A program made the translations under genes and the position numbers. The notes under the pieces were generated by a model. The model searched no databases and was not told where the DNA came from. It saw only the letters and a list, made by a program, of their open reading frames with translations. A stretch of 64,000 nucleotides of DNA, taken from assembly GCF_008693385.1 (NCBI RefSeq), contig NZ_CP044067.1:744001-808000 (forward strand). The letters are read 5' to 3'. Below are positions 27,637 through 35,474 of this stretch, one piece after another (the stretch's first letter is position 1; each line of letters begins with the position of its first letter). Source of the DNA: Cupriavidus pauculus. GTDB lineage: Bacteria; Pseudomonadota; Gammaproteobacteria; Burkholderiales; Burkholderiaceae.

Positions 27637-28788
27637 ATGAATACGACTTTCCGTCATGCTGTCAACGTGTGTACCAACGTGTGTGCCCGCGTGTGTGCCC
27701 GCGTGTGTGCCAGCGTGTGTGCCACCGCGGCTGCCTCGCTGTGCGCTGGCATGGCAATGGCACACGCCAAATCCAGCGTCACCTTGTATGGCGTGGCCGA
27801 CGCCGGCATCGAGTATCTCAACAACGTGCCCACTGCCTCGGGCGGCGCCAGTCAGATCCGCATGACGTCGGGCAACATGGCCACGTCCCGCTGGGGCATT
27901 CGCGGCACCGAAGATCTCGGCAACAGCCTGCGTGCGGTCTTCCATCTCGAGAGCGGCATGCTCGTGGATACCGGCGCGCAGGGCAACCGGACGCGCCTGT
28001 TCGATCGCAGCGCCTACGTGGGCCTGGCAAACCGGTACGGCGGCGTGACGCTCGGCCGCCAGACGACGCCGATGTTCGACACCGCGCGGCGCTTCGACCC
28101 GATGGGCTTTTCACCGCGCTATGGGCTCGTCAGGAACGACGTCATCCTCGCGGGCCGCGCGGACAACGCGGTGAAATACAGTGGCACCCTCGGTAGCCTG
28201 ACCGCTTCCGCGCTGTATAGCCTCGGCCGCACTGGCGGCGGCGAGCTGCCGGGCAACCACAAGGTGGACCGGAACTGGGGCGCGGCGCTCGCCTATGGCG
28301 CGGGCGCGCTGTCGGCAGGCGCGGCCTACGACGAGTTTCAGGGGGCATCCGCCGCAAGCGCGGACCGCAGGGACCGCCGCGCGCTGATCGGCGCCAGCTA
28401 TGCCATGGGTCCCACCACGATCTTTGCCGGCTATCGCTGGTACGGCGGCAACACGGGAAGCCTGCCCACCCATCGTTCGAACCTGTACTGGGCCGGGGTG
28501 CGCTACGCCCTGAAGCCGGCGCTGACGCTGGCCGGCGCCGCTTATTACACAGACGCCCGGGACACAGACACCCGGGCCAGGAACGCCGACGCCCTCATGT
28601 TCGTGGCATCGGCCGATTATGCATTCTCCAGGCGAACCGATGTCTACCTGAACATTGGTTACGCGCTCAACCGGGGCGCGTCCCGGCTGGGCATGAATGG
28701 CTATGGCTCCGTACGCGGCAAGTCCGCCCATGTCGTCACGGGCAAAGGGCAGAGCGGCGTGGTCATGGGAGTGCGCCACCGGTTCTGA
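27637..28788 (+). CDS. Gram-negative porin (Porin_4 family) with cysteine-rich repeated signal peptide
   Basis: A 383-aa outer-membrane porin. The mature start SSVTLYGVADAGIEYLN, the internal SRWGIRGTEDLGNSLRAVFHLE, and the terminal phenylalanine (VVMGVRHRF) are typical of trimeric betaproteobacterial porins. A GGAGGAG ribosome-binding sequence precedes the ATG. The export signal is odd: residues 10-29 are a run of (N/R/S)-V-C-(A/T) units from a 12-bp tandem repeat, giving five cysteines in the signal peptide. The remainder of the h-region (AAASLCAGMAMAHA) is normal. What it lets through is unknown. Confidence 0.9.
   Translation: MNTTFRHAVNVCTNVCARVCARVCASVCATAAASLCAGMAMAHAKSSVTLYGVADAGIEYLNNVPTASGGASQIRMTSGNMATSRWGIRGTEDLGNSLRAVFHLESGMLVDTGAQGNRTRLFDRSAYVGLANRYGGVTLGRQTTPMFDTARRFDPMGFSPRYGLVRNDVILAGRADNAVKYSGTLGSLTASALYSLGRTGGGELPGNHKVDRNWGAALAYGAGALSAGAAYDEFQGASAASADRRDRRALIGASYAMGPTTIFAGYRWYGGNTGSLPTHRSNLYWAGVRYALKPALTLAGAAYYTDARDTDTRARNADALMFVASADYAFSRRTDVYLNIGYALNRGASRLGMNGYGSVRGKSAHVVTGKGQSGVVMGVRHRF
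27664..27723 (+). repeat. Five 12-bp tandem units in the porin signal-peptide region
   Basis: Units start at 27664, 27676, 27688, 27700 and 27712 and share GTGTGTGCC or a one-base variant. They encode NVCT, NVCA, RVCA, RVCA and SVCA. Confidence 0.88.
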
Positions 28789-28888
28789 CACACCGACCGC
28801 GCCTGCGCTGCAATGCAATACGACGGCTTTCATCCTGACGCCCTGACACGCAGCGGTAAGAGATACAACCGGACTTGCACGCCATGGC

Positions 28889-29113
28889 TCAGCCACTCAC
28901 GTGCGGCTTGTCGGATTGATCGCGATTGCCCTGCTCGTCAGGCGGCGAGGCCTGCTCGTTCATGATCTCGTTCGGTGTGGGCTTGCGGTCTGCGTCGCGC
29001 TTTGGTTCGCCCGCTGACGACGCGGTATCGGCGTCGGCGGAAGGATTCTGGCCACGCTCCGACGTCGTCGGCTTGCGCGCGGGATGATTGATGCTCGTCT
29101 CCTGATGCTTCAT
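28889..29113 (-). CDS. Small hydrophilic hypothetical protein (74 aa)
   Basis: Begins MKHQETSINHPARKPT after an AGGAG site with a six-base spacer, which fixes the start. The product is charged, rich in Ser, Pro, Asp and Lys, has no hydrophobic segment, and looks intrinsically disordered (PNEIMNEQASPPDEQGN). It is divergent from the manganese catalase gene and may belong to a stress response, but I recognise no family. Confidence 0.6.
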   Translation of the reverse strand: MKHQETSINHPARKPTTSERGQNPSADADTASSAGEPKRDADRKPTPNEIMNEQASPPDEQGNRDQSDKPHVSG

Positions 29114-29413
29114 GTCGAACTCCTGTGTGAATGCCGGATGCGAATGTTGCCTGCGGGGTGTGGACGCAAGGGTCATGCCCATGCATCCGCCTGCGCCACG
29201 CTCACGGCGCCATCATGTAGATCAGGCCGACCGCCGATGCACGCATTACACGGCGTCGCCATGGAATTCGATCCGCCTGCAAACACCGTGCACATCGCGC
29301 GAATCCCTCGCGGATAGGGCGACGCGCGCGTGCAGGAAACGTTCGTCGCGGGTACTGGGCATACTCGTTGCGCATCGGGTCTCGGCACACTCACCGCCAA
29401 AAGGAGATTCGAT
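29114..29413. other. Divergent intergenic region before the manganese catalase
   Basis: About 300 bp separate the small hydrophilic gene from the catalase. Promoters in both directions are expected here, but I see no convincing palindrome or consensus box and no supported gene. Confidence 0.4.
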
Positions 29414-30328
29414 ATGTTCGTTCACAACAAGCGCCTGCAATACACCGTCCGCGTGGCGCGGCCGGATCCCGGCCTCGCCAATCTGCTGCTCGAGCAGTTT
29501 GGCGGCCCGCAGGGCGAGCTCGCCGCCGCGTGCCGCTACTTCACCCAGGCGCTCGCCGAGGAGGACCCGGGCCGCAAGGACATGCTGTTCGACATCGCCA
29601 CGGAAGAGCTGAGCCATCTGGAAGTCATCGGCTCGCTGATCGCCATGCTGAATCGTGGGGCCAAGGGTGACCTCGCGGAAGGCGTGCAACAGGAAGCCGA
29701 GCTGTATCGATCGCTGCAGGGCGCGGGCAACGATAGCCACGTCACGCAGTTGCTTTACGGCGGCGGCCCCGCGCTCATCAACTCGGCGGGCGTGCCATGG
29801 ACCGCCGCCTACATCGACAGCATCGGCGAACCCACCGCGGACCTGCGCTCGAACATCGCCGCGGAGGCCAGGGCAAAGATCATTTACGAGCGCCTGATGA
29901 ATGTCACGGACGATGCGGACGTGCAGGAAGCGCTCGGGTTCCTGATGACCCGGGAAATCTCGCATCAGAAGTCGTTCGAGAAAGCGCTGTACTCCATCAC
30001 GCCCAACTTCCCTCCGGGCAAGACGCCCGGCGATCCGCGCTTTGCAAGCGTCTACTTCAAGATGTCGCAAGGCGAAGCGATGCGTGGTCCCTGGAACGCG
30101 GACAGTACGTTCGTCTTTGTCGAGAATCCGCCGCCTGCGGTCGATGGCGGCGACGGCCTCGCGACCGTGGAACTGCCCGCCGATCAGCAATCCACGCTGG
30201 AAGCCTTTGCCATGCGCGGCGAGTCGGACGTGAATAGCGACCCGGTCACCGGCGCCGATCTCGGCAAAGCCGGCGACGACCTCGACGGTACGGGCGAAGC
30301 GGATCCCCCCGCACGCAACAAGCGCTGA
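29414..30328 (+). CDS. Manganese (non-haem) catalase
   Basis: A 304-aa dimanganese catalase that dismutates hydrogen peroxide in the cytoplasm. Metal ligands are in the ferritin-like bundle: Glu35 (GELAAACRYF), Glu65 and His68 (EELSHLE), Glu151 (EARAKIIYE) and His184 (EISHQKSF). The C-terminal tail from about residue 260 is acidic and disordered, as in many proteobacterial members. AAGGAGATTC precedes the ATG at 29414. A longer frame from 29330 lacks support. It is transcribed alone and followed by a perfect hairpin. Confidence 0.92.
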   Translation: MFVHNKRLQYTVRVARPDPGLANLLLEQFGGPQGELAAACRYFTQALAEEDPGRKDMLFDIATEELSHLEVIGSLIAMLNRGAKGDLAEGVQQEAELYRSLQGAGNDSHVTQLLYGGGPALINSAGVPWTAAYIDSIGEPTADLRSNIAAEARAKIIYERLMNVTDDADVQEALGFLMTREISHQKSFEKALYSITPNFPPGKTPGDPRFASVYFKMSQGEAMRGPWNADSTFVFVENPPPAVDGGDGLATVELPADQQSTLEAFAMRGESDVNSDPVTGADLGKAGDDLDGTGEADPPARNKR

Positions 30329-30369
30329 TGCCGCGCTGCGGGGCCGGGCGCTGGCACGGCCCCCGACAT

Positions 30370-30395
30370 CTCACGGCATGATGCAATGCCGTGAG
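30370..30395 (+). terminator. Perfect hairpin downstream of the catalase
   Basis: CTCACGGCAT, six-base loop, ATGCCGTGAG: a perfect ten-base stem 41 bp past the catalase stop. No T-run follows, so termination is likely but may need Rho, or it may act as a 3' stabiliser. Confidence 0.5.
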
Positions 30396-30533
30396 CGCCA
30401 CGACTGGTAAAGGGTTGCTCAGTCGAGCCCCCCTTTAGAACGGTATGTTCGAGACACCAACGAAGCGATCCTTCGCAAAAAGACCACATTAGGCAAGATC
30501 CTCTAATTTGCTCCGCTTTGTCGATTTTTGTGC

Positions 30534-30830
30534 ATGTCATTGTCTGTACCGCAAAGACGCCTCGTTCATCTCCTGAACAGTGGCGCGCAGCTTCGCATCG
30601 TTCGATCGGTCCTGAATCGTTCCCCCGTCTATTGCGAACTTTCCCCCGCGAATGCATCGGGTCCAATCGAGATCATCCCGATGTGGCGCATTCGGAAACT
30701 ACTTGCCACGAACGCCGTCCGGCTGGATACCGGCGACATGGCGACCGCCAGGGAGATCGTTCTCGCGACGCGCCCCGCTCCCGGTGACGACAATGGCGGC
30801 AATGGGCAGAAAGACCTGCCCGATACGTGA
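30534..30830 (+). CDS. Hypothetical protein, 98 aa
   Basis: Opens MSLSVPQRRLVHLLNSGAQL and contains PMWRIRKLLATNAVRLDTGD; composition is that of a real small soluble protein with two or three helices. No family is recognised. There is no clear ribosome-binding site; a TTG two codons upstream is an alternative start. The tail (APGDDNGGNGQKD) is disordered. Support is by reading-frame composition only. Confidence 0.5.
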   Translation: MSLSVPQRRLVHLLNSGAQLRIVRSVLNRSPVYCELSPANASGPIEIIPMWRIRKLLATNAVRLDTGDMATAREIVLATRPAPGDDNGGNGQKDLPDT

Positions 30831-30994
30831 TGCCGGCCCGTCTCGCGACGTTCGCAGAGACGGTAAAAGCTTTTACATCCGGCGCGAAATCTTTGACTTC
30901 TCGTCGCGCGTGCCGCGGTCCAGTATTAGGTGCTGGCTGGGGCGCCTCGTCATGCAACCACCCCGGTCTGCCTCCGTTCCTGCCGAGGGTTTCC

Positions 30995-32515
30995 ATGCCG
31001 AGTCCGATCGACGTAGACATTACACGCAGGCTGTTCACCGCGCTGGGCGGGGCCATTCCGCTGGCGATGGCATTGCCGGCGGCCGCCGCCGATTCGAAAA
31101 GCCGGGCGTCGGCTGGCGCCAGTCCGCCAGCAAATCCCGCGGCGGCAGAGACCAGGCCGCCGCCGGGCTTGCCGATGCACGAAGGCTACGCGGAGGTCAT
31201 CGCGCGCATGGCCTACATATGGGGCTGGCCGATGGTGAACATGCTGAATCGCTTCGCGCGCATCACGCAGGCCCCGCATCCGGGCCTGCTCAATGGCGTG
31301 CTACCCGCCGCGCCCCGCGGGCAGGTCGGCATGCTGCACGACTACATCGACCCGGCGGAAACGTTCGTGACCTGTCCGAACCAGGACGTGGTCTACGGAC
31401 TGGGGTTCTTCCAGCTGGATGAAGAGCCGGTGGTCGCTCAGGTGCCCGACTTCGGCGACCGGTTCTGGGTCTACGCGCTGTACGACGCGCGCACCAATCA
31501 GTTCGGCCAGGTCGGCAAGCCGTACCGGACGCGGCCCGGTTTCTACCTGCTGGCGGGCCCCCAGTGGAAGGGCAACAAGCCGTCGGGCATCGCGTCGGTC
31601 ATTCGCTGCCCCACATCGCTGGCCAACGCCATTCCGCGCGTGTTCATGAACGACACGCCCGACGATCGCCGCGCCATTCAACCGGTGCTCAACCAGATCA
31701 TCTTCTATCCGCTCAAGCAATTCGATGGCCGCATGAAAACCATCGACTGGGCGAAGGCACCCGAGATTCCGGGCCCCAAATCCGAGGCCGGCGCCGGCGG
31801 CGGCGAGACCCGATGGGTCATCCCCGAGACGTTTTTCGATCAGTTCGGGCAGGTGCTGGACACCGTGCCGCCCCTGCCCGGGGAGGAAGCGCTCTACGCG
31901 CAGTTCCGGTCGCTGATGGAAGTTGCGGGCCGCGACGAGGACATCCGGAAGCACCTCGTCTCCGTCGCCGTCAGCACCGAACGCGACGCAATCGGACCGT
32001 TCTTCGAATGGCGCCGCAACGGCCTGCCCGCTGGCAACGGATGGAACCGCTCGACCAACAACGCGCAGACGGGCTTCGACTACTTCGATCGTACGGGCAC
32101 GGCCAAATCGAACATGTTCGACAACCGGCCCAATGAGACGCAGTACTTCTATACCGACGTCGATGCGTCCGGTGCGGCGCTCAACGGAACGAACAGCTAC
32201 GAGGTCGTCTTTCCCGCCGGACAGGAGCCCCCTGTCAATGGCTTCTGGTCGCTGACGCTCTACAACGACAAGCATCTGTTCCACCCGAACGAACTCAAGC
32301 GTTATTCGCTCGGCACGAAGAACGCGACCCTCAGGCGTCAGGCCGATGGTTCGCTGACGCTGTATGCGGGATCGCGGTCCCCAGGCGCGGCGCGGGAGTC
32401 GAACTGGCTGCCCGCCCCCGGCGGATCGTTCTCGCTCTACATTCGCGCCTACTGGGGCAAGACGCCCATTCTCGACGGCGCCTGGAAGCCGCCATCCATC
32501 CGGAGGATGGCATGA
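30995..32515 (+). CDS. DUF1254/DUF1214 exported protein A
   Basis: A 506-aa protein with an N-terminal DUF1254 domain (about residues 85-230: AYIWGWPMVNMLNR, CPNQDVVYGLGFF) and C-terminal DUF1214 domain (about 370-500: NSYEVVFPAGQEPPVNGFWSL, ending APGGSFSLYIRAYW). An N-terminal segment TRRLFTALGGAIPLAMALPA has a twin-arginine-like start and directs export. The family is widespread and of unknown activity. The start at 30995 follows a weak GAGGG. Its stop overlaps the start of a paralogue by four bases, so the two are coupled. Confidence 0.88.
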   Translation: MPSPIDVDITRRLFTALGGAIPLAMALPAAAADSKSRASAGASPPANPAAAETRPPPGLPMHEGYAEVIARMAYIWGWPMVNMLNRFARITQAPHPGLLNGVLPAAPRGQVGMLHDYIDPAETFVTCPNQDVVYGLGFFQLDEEPVVAQVPDFGDRFWVYALYDARTNQFGQVGKPYRTRPGFYLLAGPQWKGNKPSGIASVIRCPTSLANAIPRVFMNDTPDDRRAIQPVLNQIIFYPLKQFDGRMKTIDWAKAPEIPGPKSEAGAGGGETRWVIPETFFDQFGQVLDTVPPLPGEEALYAQFRSLMEVAGRDEDIRKHLVSVAVSTERDAIGPFFEWRRNGLPAGNGWNRSTNNAQTGFDYFDRTGTAKSNMFDNRPNETQYFYTDVDASGAALNGTNSYEVVFPAGQEPPVNGFWSLTLYNDKHLFHPNELKRYSLGTKNATLRRQADGSLTLYAGSRSPGAARESNWLPAPGGSFSLYIRAYWGKTPILDGAWKPPSIRRMA

Positions 32516-34032
32516 ACAGAACGAACGTCTGCTCGCTCGCGCTCGCCGCCATGGCGTTGTCGCTCCCTGCCCTCACCCATGCGCAAGGCTCGCGCTACGA
32601 CGCGCTGGCCAACGCCCCGTTCGACAAGGACTATCCGACGCCGGACACTACCCGCACGCTGCGCGACGAACTGGTTTTCCAGCGGGCCACGCAGGCCTAT
32701 CTCTGGGCGCTCCCCGCCATCAACATCTGGGCGATGAAGGAAAACTCCGAGAAGACCTTTGGCGGCGGCTACAACGTCCTGCCGACGTGGAAGGAGCGCA
32801 TCCGGGCGTCGACGCAGGTGACCACGCCGAACTCGGATGTGGTGTACGCCATGGGGTATCTGGATCTGAAGCAGGACGGCCCGCTCGTGGTCGAGGCGCC
32901 CCCGGGGGTACAAGGCATACTCGACGACTTCTTCCAGCGCCCCCTCGTCGGTCCCACCATCGACGGCCGCGCATGGATCGGTGATGTCGGCCTTGCGGGG
33001 CCCGACAAGGGCAAGGGTGGCATCTACGTGCTGCTGCCGCCCGACTACAAGGGCGAGCCGCCGAAGGCGAGCCTGCCCAAAGGCGCGTTCGTTTACCGTT
33101 CGCGCACCCACAACGTGTTCCTGTTCTGGCGGACGTTCTTCAGCGATCCGAAAGACCTGTCGAAGGCCAATGCACAGATCGCGGCTACGCGCATCTACCC
33201 GCTTGGCCAGAAGGCCTCGGCCAGACCGATGCAGTTCCCCGACGGCAATGCCAAACCCGCGAACCTGCTGTTTCCGCGCGATGCCAGCTACTTCGACATG
33301 CTGTCCCGCTTTATCGACAGCGAGACCGTCGATCCCGCGGACATGGACATGCGGGGCTTCCTCCATACCATCGGGATCGAAAAGGGCCGGCCGTTCTCCC
33401 CCACGCCCGAGCTGCGCGCAATGCTCGACCGCGCCGCACAGACCGGGTTCAAGATGAGCAAGGTCGTGATCACCGATATGGTGACGCGCGAGCCAGGCGG
33501 GCTCTACTATCCGGACCGGCAATGGGTCAATGTGTTCGCCGGTGAAGACACGTCGTTCCAGTCCGGCCGTACGTTCACCAATCTGGAGCAGCGCTCGGGC
33601 TACTACACCAGTGCGTATTCGGCCAGCCCGGGCATGGTGAAGAATCTGGTGAACGCGGGCGCCAAATACCCGGTCACGTTTCGCGACAAGGATGGCAACT
33701 TCCTCGATGGCGGGCAATCGTACAGCCTGCGCCTGCCGCCCAATATTCCCGCAAAGAATTTCTGGTCGGCAACGGTCTACGACGGCACGACGGCGTCAGG
33801 CCTCGACAACGGACAGGATCATCCGTCGCTGAATCAGATGGACAAGCCCATGCAGAACGCGGATGGCTCGATCGATCTGTACTTCGGCCCGAACGCGCCC
33901 GCCGGCAAGGAAAAGAACTGGCTGCGCACGCTGCCGGGCAAAGGCTACTTCGTGATCCTCAGGCTGTACTCGCCCGAGGAAGCGTTCTTCAGCCAGACGT
34001 GGAAACCGGGAGACATCGAGAAGCGCCGTTGA
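32512..34032 (+). CDS. DUF1254/DUF1214 exported protein B
   Basis: A 506-aa paralogue of the preceding gene. A Sec signal peptide ends PALTHAQGS. DUF1254 covers roughly residues 45-190 (QAYLWALPAINIWAMKEN, TTPNSDVVYAMGYLDL), and DUF1214 covers about 380-500 (SYSLRLPPNIPAKNFWSATV, GKGYFVILRLYSPEEAF). ATGA overlap with the upstream paralogue implies matched synthesis, perhaps as a heteromer in the periplasm. A DUF4239 membrane protein gene follows 10 bp later. Confidence 0.9.
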   Translation: MNRTNVCSLALAAMALSLPALTHAQGSRYDALANAPFDKDYPTPDTTRTLRDELVFQRATQAYLWALPAINIWAMKENSEKTFGGGYNVLPTWKERIRASTQVTTPNSDVVYAMGYLDLKQDGPLVVEAPPGVQGILDDFFQRPLVGPTIDGRAWIGDVGLAGPDKGKGGIYVLLPPDYKGEPPKASLPKGAFVYRSRTHNVFLFWRTFFSDPKDLSKANAQIAATRIYPLGQKASARPMQFPDGNAKPANLLFPRDASYFDMLSRFIDSETVDPADMDMRGFLHTIGIEKGRPFSPTPELRAMLDRAAQTGFKMSKVVITDMVTREPGGLYYPDRQWVNVFAGEDTSFQSGRTFTNLEQRSGYYTSAYSASPGMVKNLVNAGAKYPVTFRDKDGNFLDGGQSYSLRLPPNIPAKNFWSATVYDGTTASGLDNGQDHPSLNQMDKPMQNADGSIDLYFGPNAPAGKEKNWLRTLPGKGYFVILRLYSPEEAFFSQTWKPGDIEKRR

Positions 34033-34042
34033 CCCGGCGCCA

Positions 34043-34819
34043 ATGCATCCGCGTATGGAACAGATCATCCGCCATCCCGCCGTCCTGTTCGTCCTGCTGC
34101 TCATCCTGCTGGCGGCAGCCACGGCCATTGGCGCGCAGGTGCTGCGCCGCATGCGCCCGGTCGGCAAGGAGAACCGCGATGACTTCAATATCGTGCAGGG
34201 CGCAACGCTCACGCTGCTCGCATTGCTGATCGGCTTCACGCTGTCGATGGCGGTGGGCCGATACGACCAGCGCAAGAACCTCGAGGAAGAAGAAGCCAAC
34301 GCCATCGGCACGGAATACCTGCGCGCGGATCTGGTCGAGGGGCCGGAGGCCGGACAGATCAAGACGCTCCTCGTCCGGTATCTGGACCAGCGCCTCCAGT
34401 ATTACCGGACACGCGACCGCGAACAGCTGCACGGGATCGCGGCGGCCACCGCGCAGATCGAGGACGAGATGTGGAAGACCGTGCGAGGCATCGCGCGCGA
34501 CAAGCCGACCCCCATCACCGCCCTTGTCGTGAGCGGCATGAACGACGTGATAAATTCCCAGGGCTACGCCGAAGCCGCGTGGCTGAACCGCATTCCGGTG
34601 GCGGCATGGTGCCTGATGATCGTCATCGCATTCTTCAGCACGCTGATGCAGGGCTATGGCGCGCGCGCGGAGACGTCCAGGGCGTTCCTGCTGCTCGTGC
34701 TCCCGCTGACGGTGTCGCTGTCGCTGGCACTCATTGCCGATATCGACAGTCCCCGCGGCGGCCTGATCCGCGTCATCCCACAGAACCTCGAAAGCCTCGC
34801 CGCATCGCTGGGCCGCTGA
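34043..34819 (+). CDS. DUF4239 (bestrophin-like) membrane protein
   Basis: A 258-aa protein with two N-terminal membrane helices (FVLLLILLAAATAIGAQVL and LTLLALLIGFTLSMAVGRYD) and two near the C-terminus (AAWCLMIVIAFFSTLMQ and FLLLVLPLTVSLSLALIAD). EEEEANAIGTEYLRADL and DIDSPRGGLIRV are DUF4239 signatures. Family members resemble bestrophin-type channels, but no transport has been shown. It follows the DUF1254 pair in the same direction and may function with them. An alternative start at 34055 (MEQIIRHP) is possible. Confidence 0.85.
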   Translation: MHPRMEQIIRHPAVLFVLLLILLAAATAIGAQVLRRMRPVGKENRDDFNIVQGATLTLLALLIGFTLSMAVGRYDQRKNLEEEEANAIGTEYLRADLVEGPEAGQIKTLLVRYLDQRLQYYRTRDREQLHGIAAATAQIEDEMWKTVRGIARDKPTPITALVVSGMNDVINSQGYAEAAWLNRIPVAAWCLMIVIAFFSTLMQGYGARAETSRAFLLLVLPLTVSLSLALIADIDSPRGGLIRVIPQNLESLAASLGR

Positions 34820-34845
34820 GCCGTCATTCTCGGCGCAGCCCGACG

Positions 34846-35310
34846 TCAGACCGGTGCATTCACCGCGAACTTGCCACGCTTGGTCGAGAAGAACGTCCGC
34901 ACATTGCGAACGTTGTGCGTGCCGCTGAAAAGGCGGCGGGCAAAGGCATCGTAGGCGCTCATGTCCGCCAGCTCCGCGATGACGACGAAGTCTGGCCCCG
35001 GTGAAACCCGATAGCACTGGGTCACCGTCGGCTCCGCGCAGATATGCGCTTCGAACGCGTCGCAGTCTTCGGCCGCCTGACGGTCGAGCGAAACCTCGAT
35101 GATGGCCGTCACCGATCGGCCGAGCTTGCCCTGATCCAGCATCGCGACTTCGCGCACGATCACCCCGGCCTCCCGGAGCCGGCGTAATCGCCGCATTGTC
35201 GTCGGCGCGGACGCGAACACGCGCTGCGCCAGCTCCACATTGGACAGGGAGGCATCCTCCTGCAGCACGCGGAGGATGCGCAGGTCGAGGTCGTCGAGGT
35301 CGTCGGCCAT
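34846..35310 (-). CDS. Lrp/AsnC-family transcriptional regulator
   Basis: A 154-aa feast/famine regulator: an N-terminal helix-turn-helix (DLDLRILRVLQEDASLSNVE followed by VFASAPTTMRRLRRL) and a RAM effector domain (VTAIIEVSLDRQAAEDCDAF, VTQCYRVSPGPDFVVIAELA). It is divergent from glmS over a 164-bp AT-rich gap containing two identical 15-bp dyads. Control of glmS and of itself is therefore the simplest reading. Effector unknown; amino-sugar or glutamine status is possible. Confidence 0.9.
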   Translation of the reverse strand: MADDLDDLDLRILRVLQEDASLSNVELAQRVFASAPTTMRRLRRLREAGVIVREVAMLDQGKLGRSVTAIIEVSLDRQAAEDCDAFEAHICAEPTVTQCYRVSPGPDFVVIAELADMSAYDAFARRLFSGTHNVRNVRTFFSTKRGKFAVNAPV

Positions 35311-35328
35311 CGGTGAGATAACAAATCA

Positions 35329-35345
35329 GTGAAAGAAAATTTCAC
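35329..35345. promoter_or_regulatory. Operator dyad 1 in the Lrp-glmS gap
   Basis: GTGAAA-GAAAA-TTTCAC is a perfect 6+6 bp inverted repeat. Its central 15 bp (TGAAAGAAAATTTCA) recur exactly 59 bp further on. It is 19 bp upstream of the Lrp start. Confidence 0.65.
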
Positions 35346-35387
35346 ACGGAGGTTGAATCGTCGCAATAAACCATAAATCACCGTTTT

Positions 35388-35404
35388 TTGAAAGAAAATT
35401 TCAT
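35388..35404. promoter_or_regulatory. Operator dyad 2 in the Lrp-glmS gap
   Basis: Contains the same 15-bp TGAAAGAAAATTTCA as dyad 1, about 70 bp before the glmS ATG. The two copies on one side of the DNA, nearly six turns apart, suit an Lrp-type octamer wrapping DNA. Confidence 0.65.
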
Positions 35405-35474
35405 CACACCGCCCCTACCATCGGTCCCGTGGCCACTCAAGCGAAACAACGAACTTCTGAATGGAGCTGACGGT

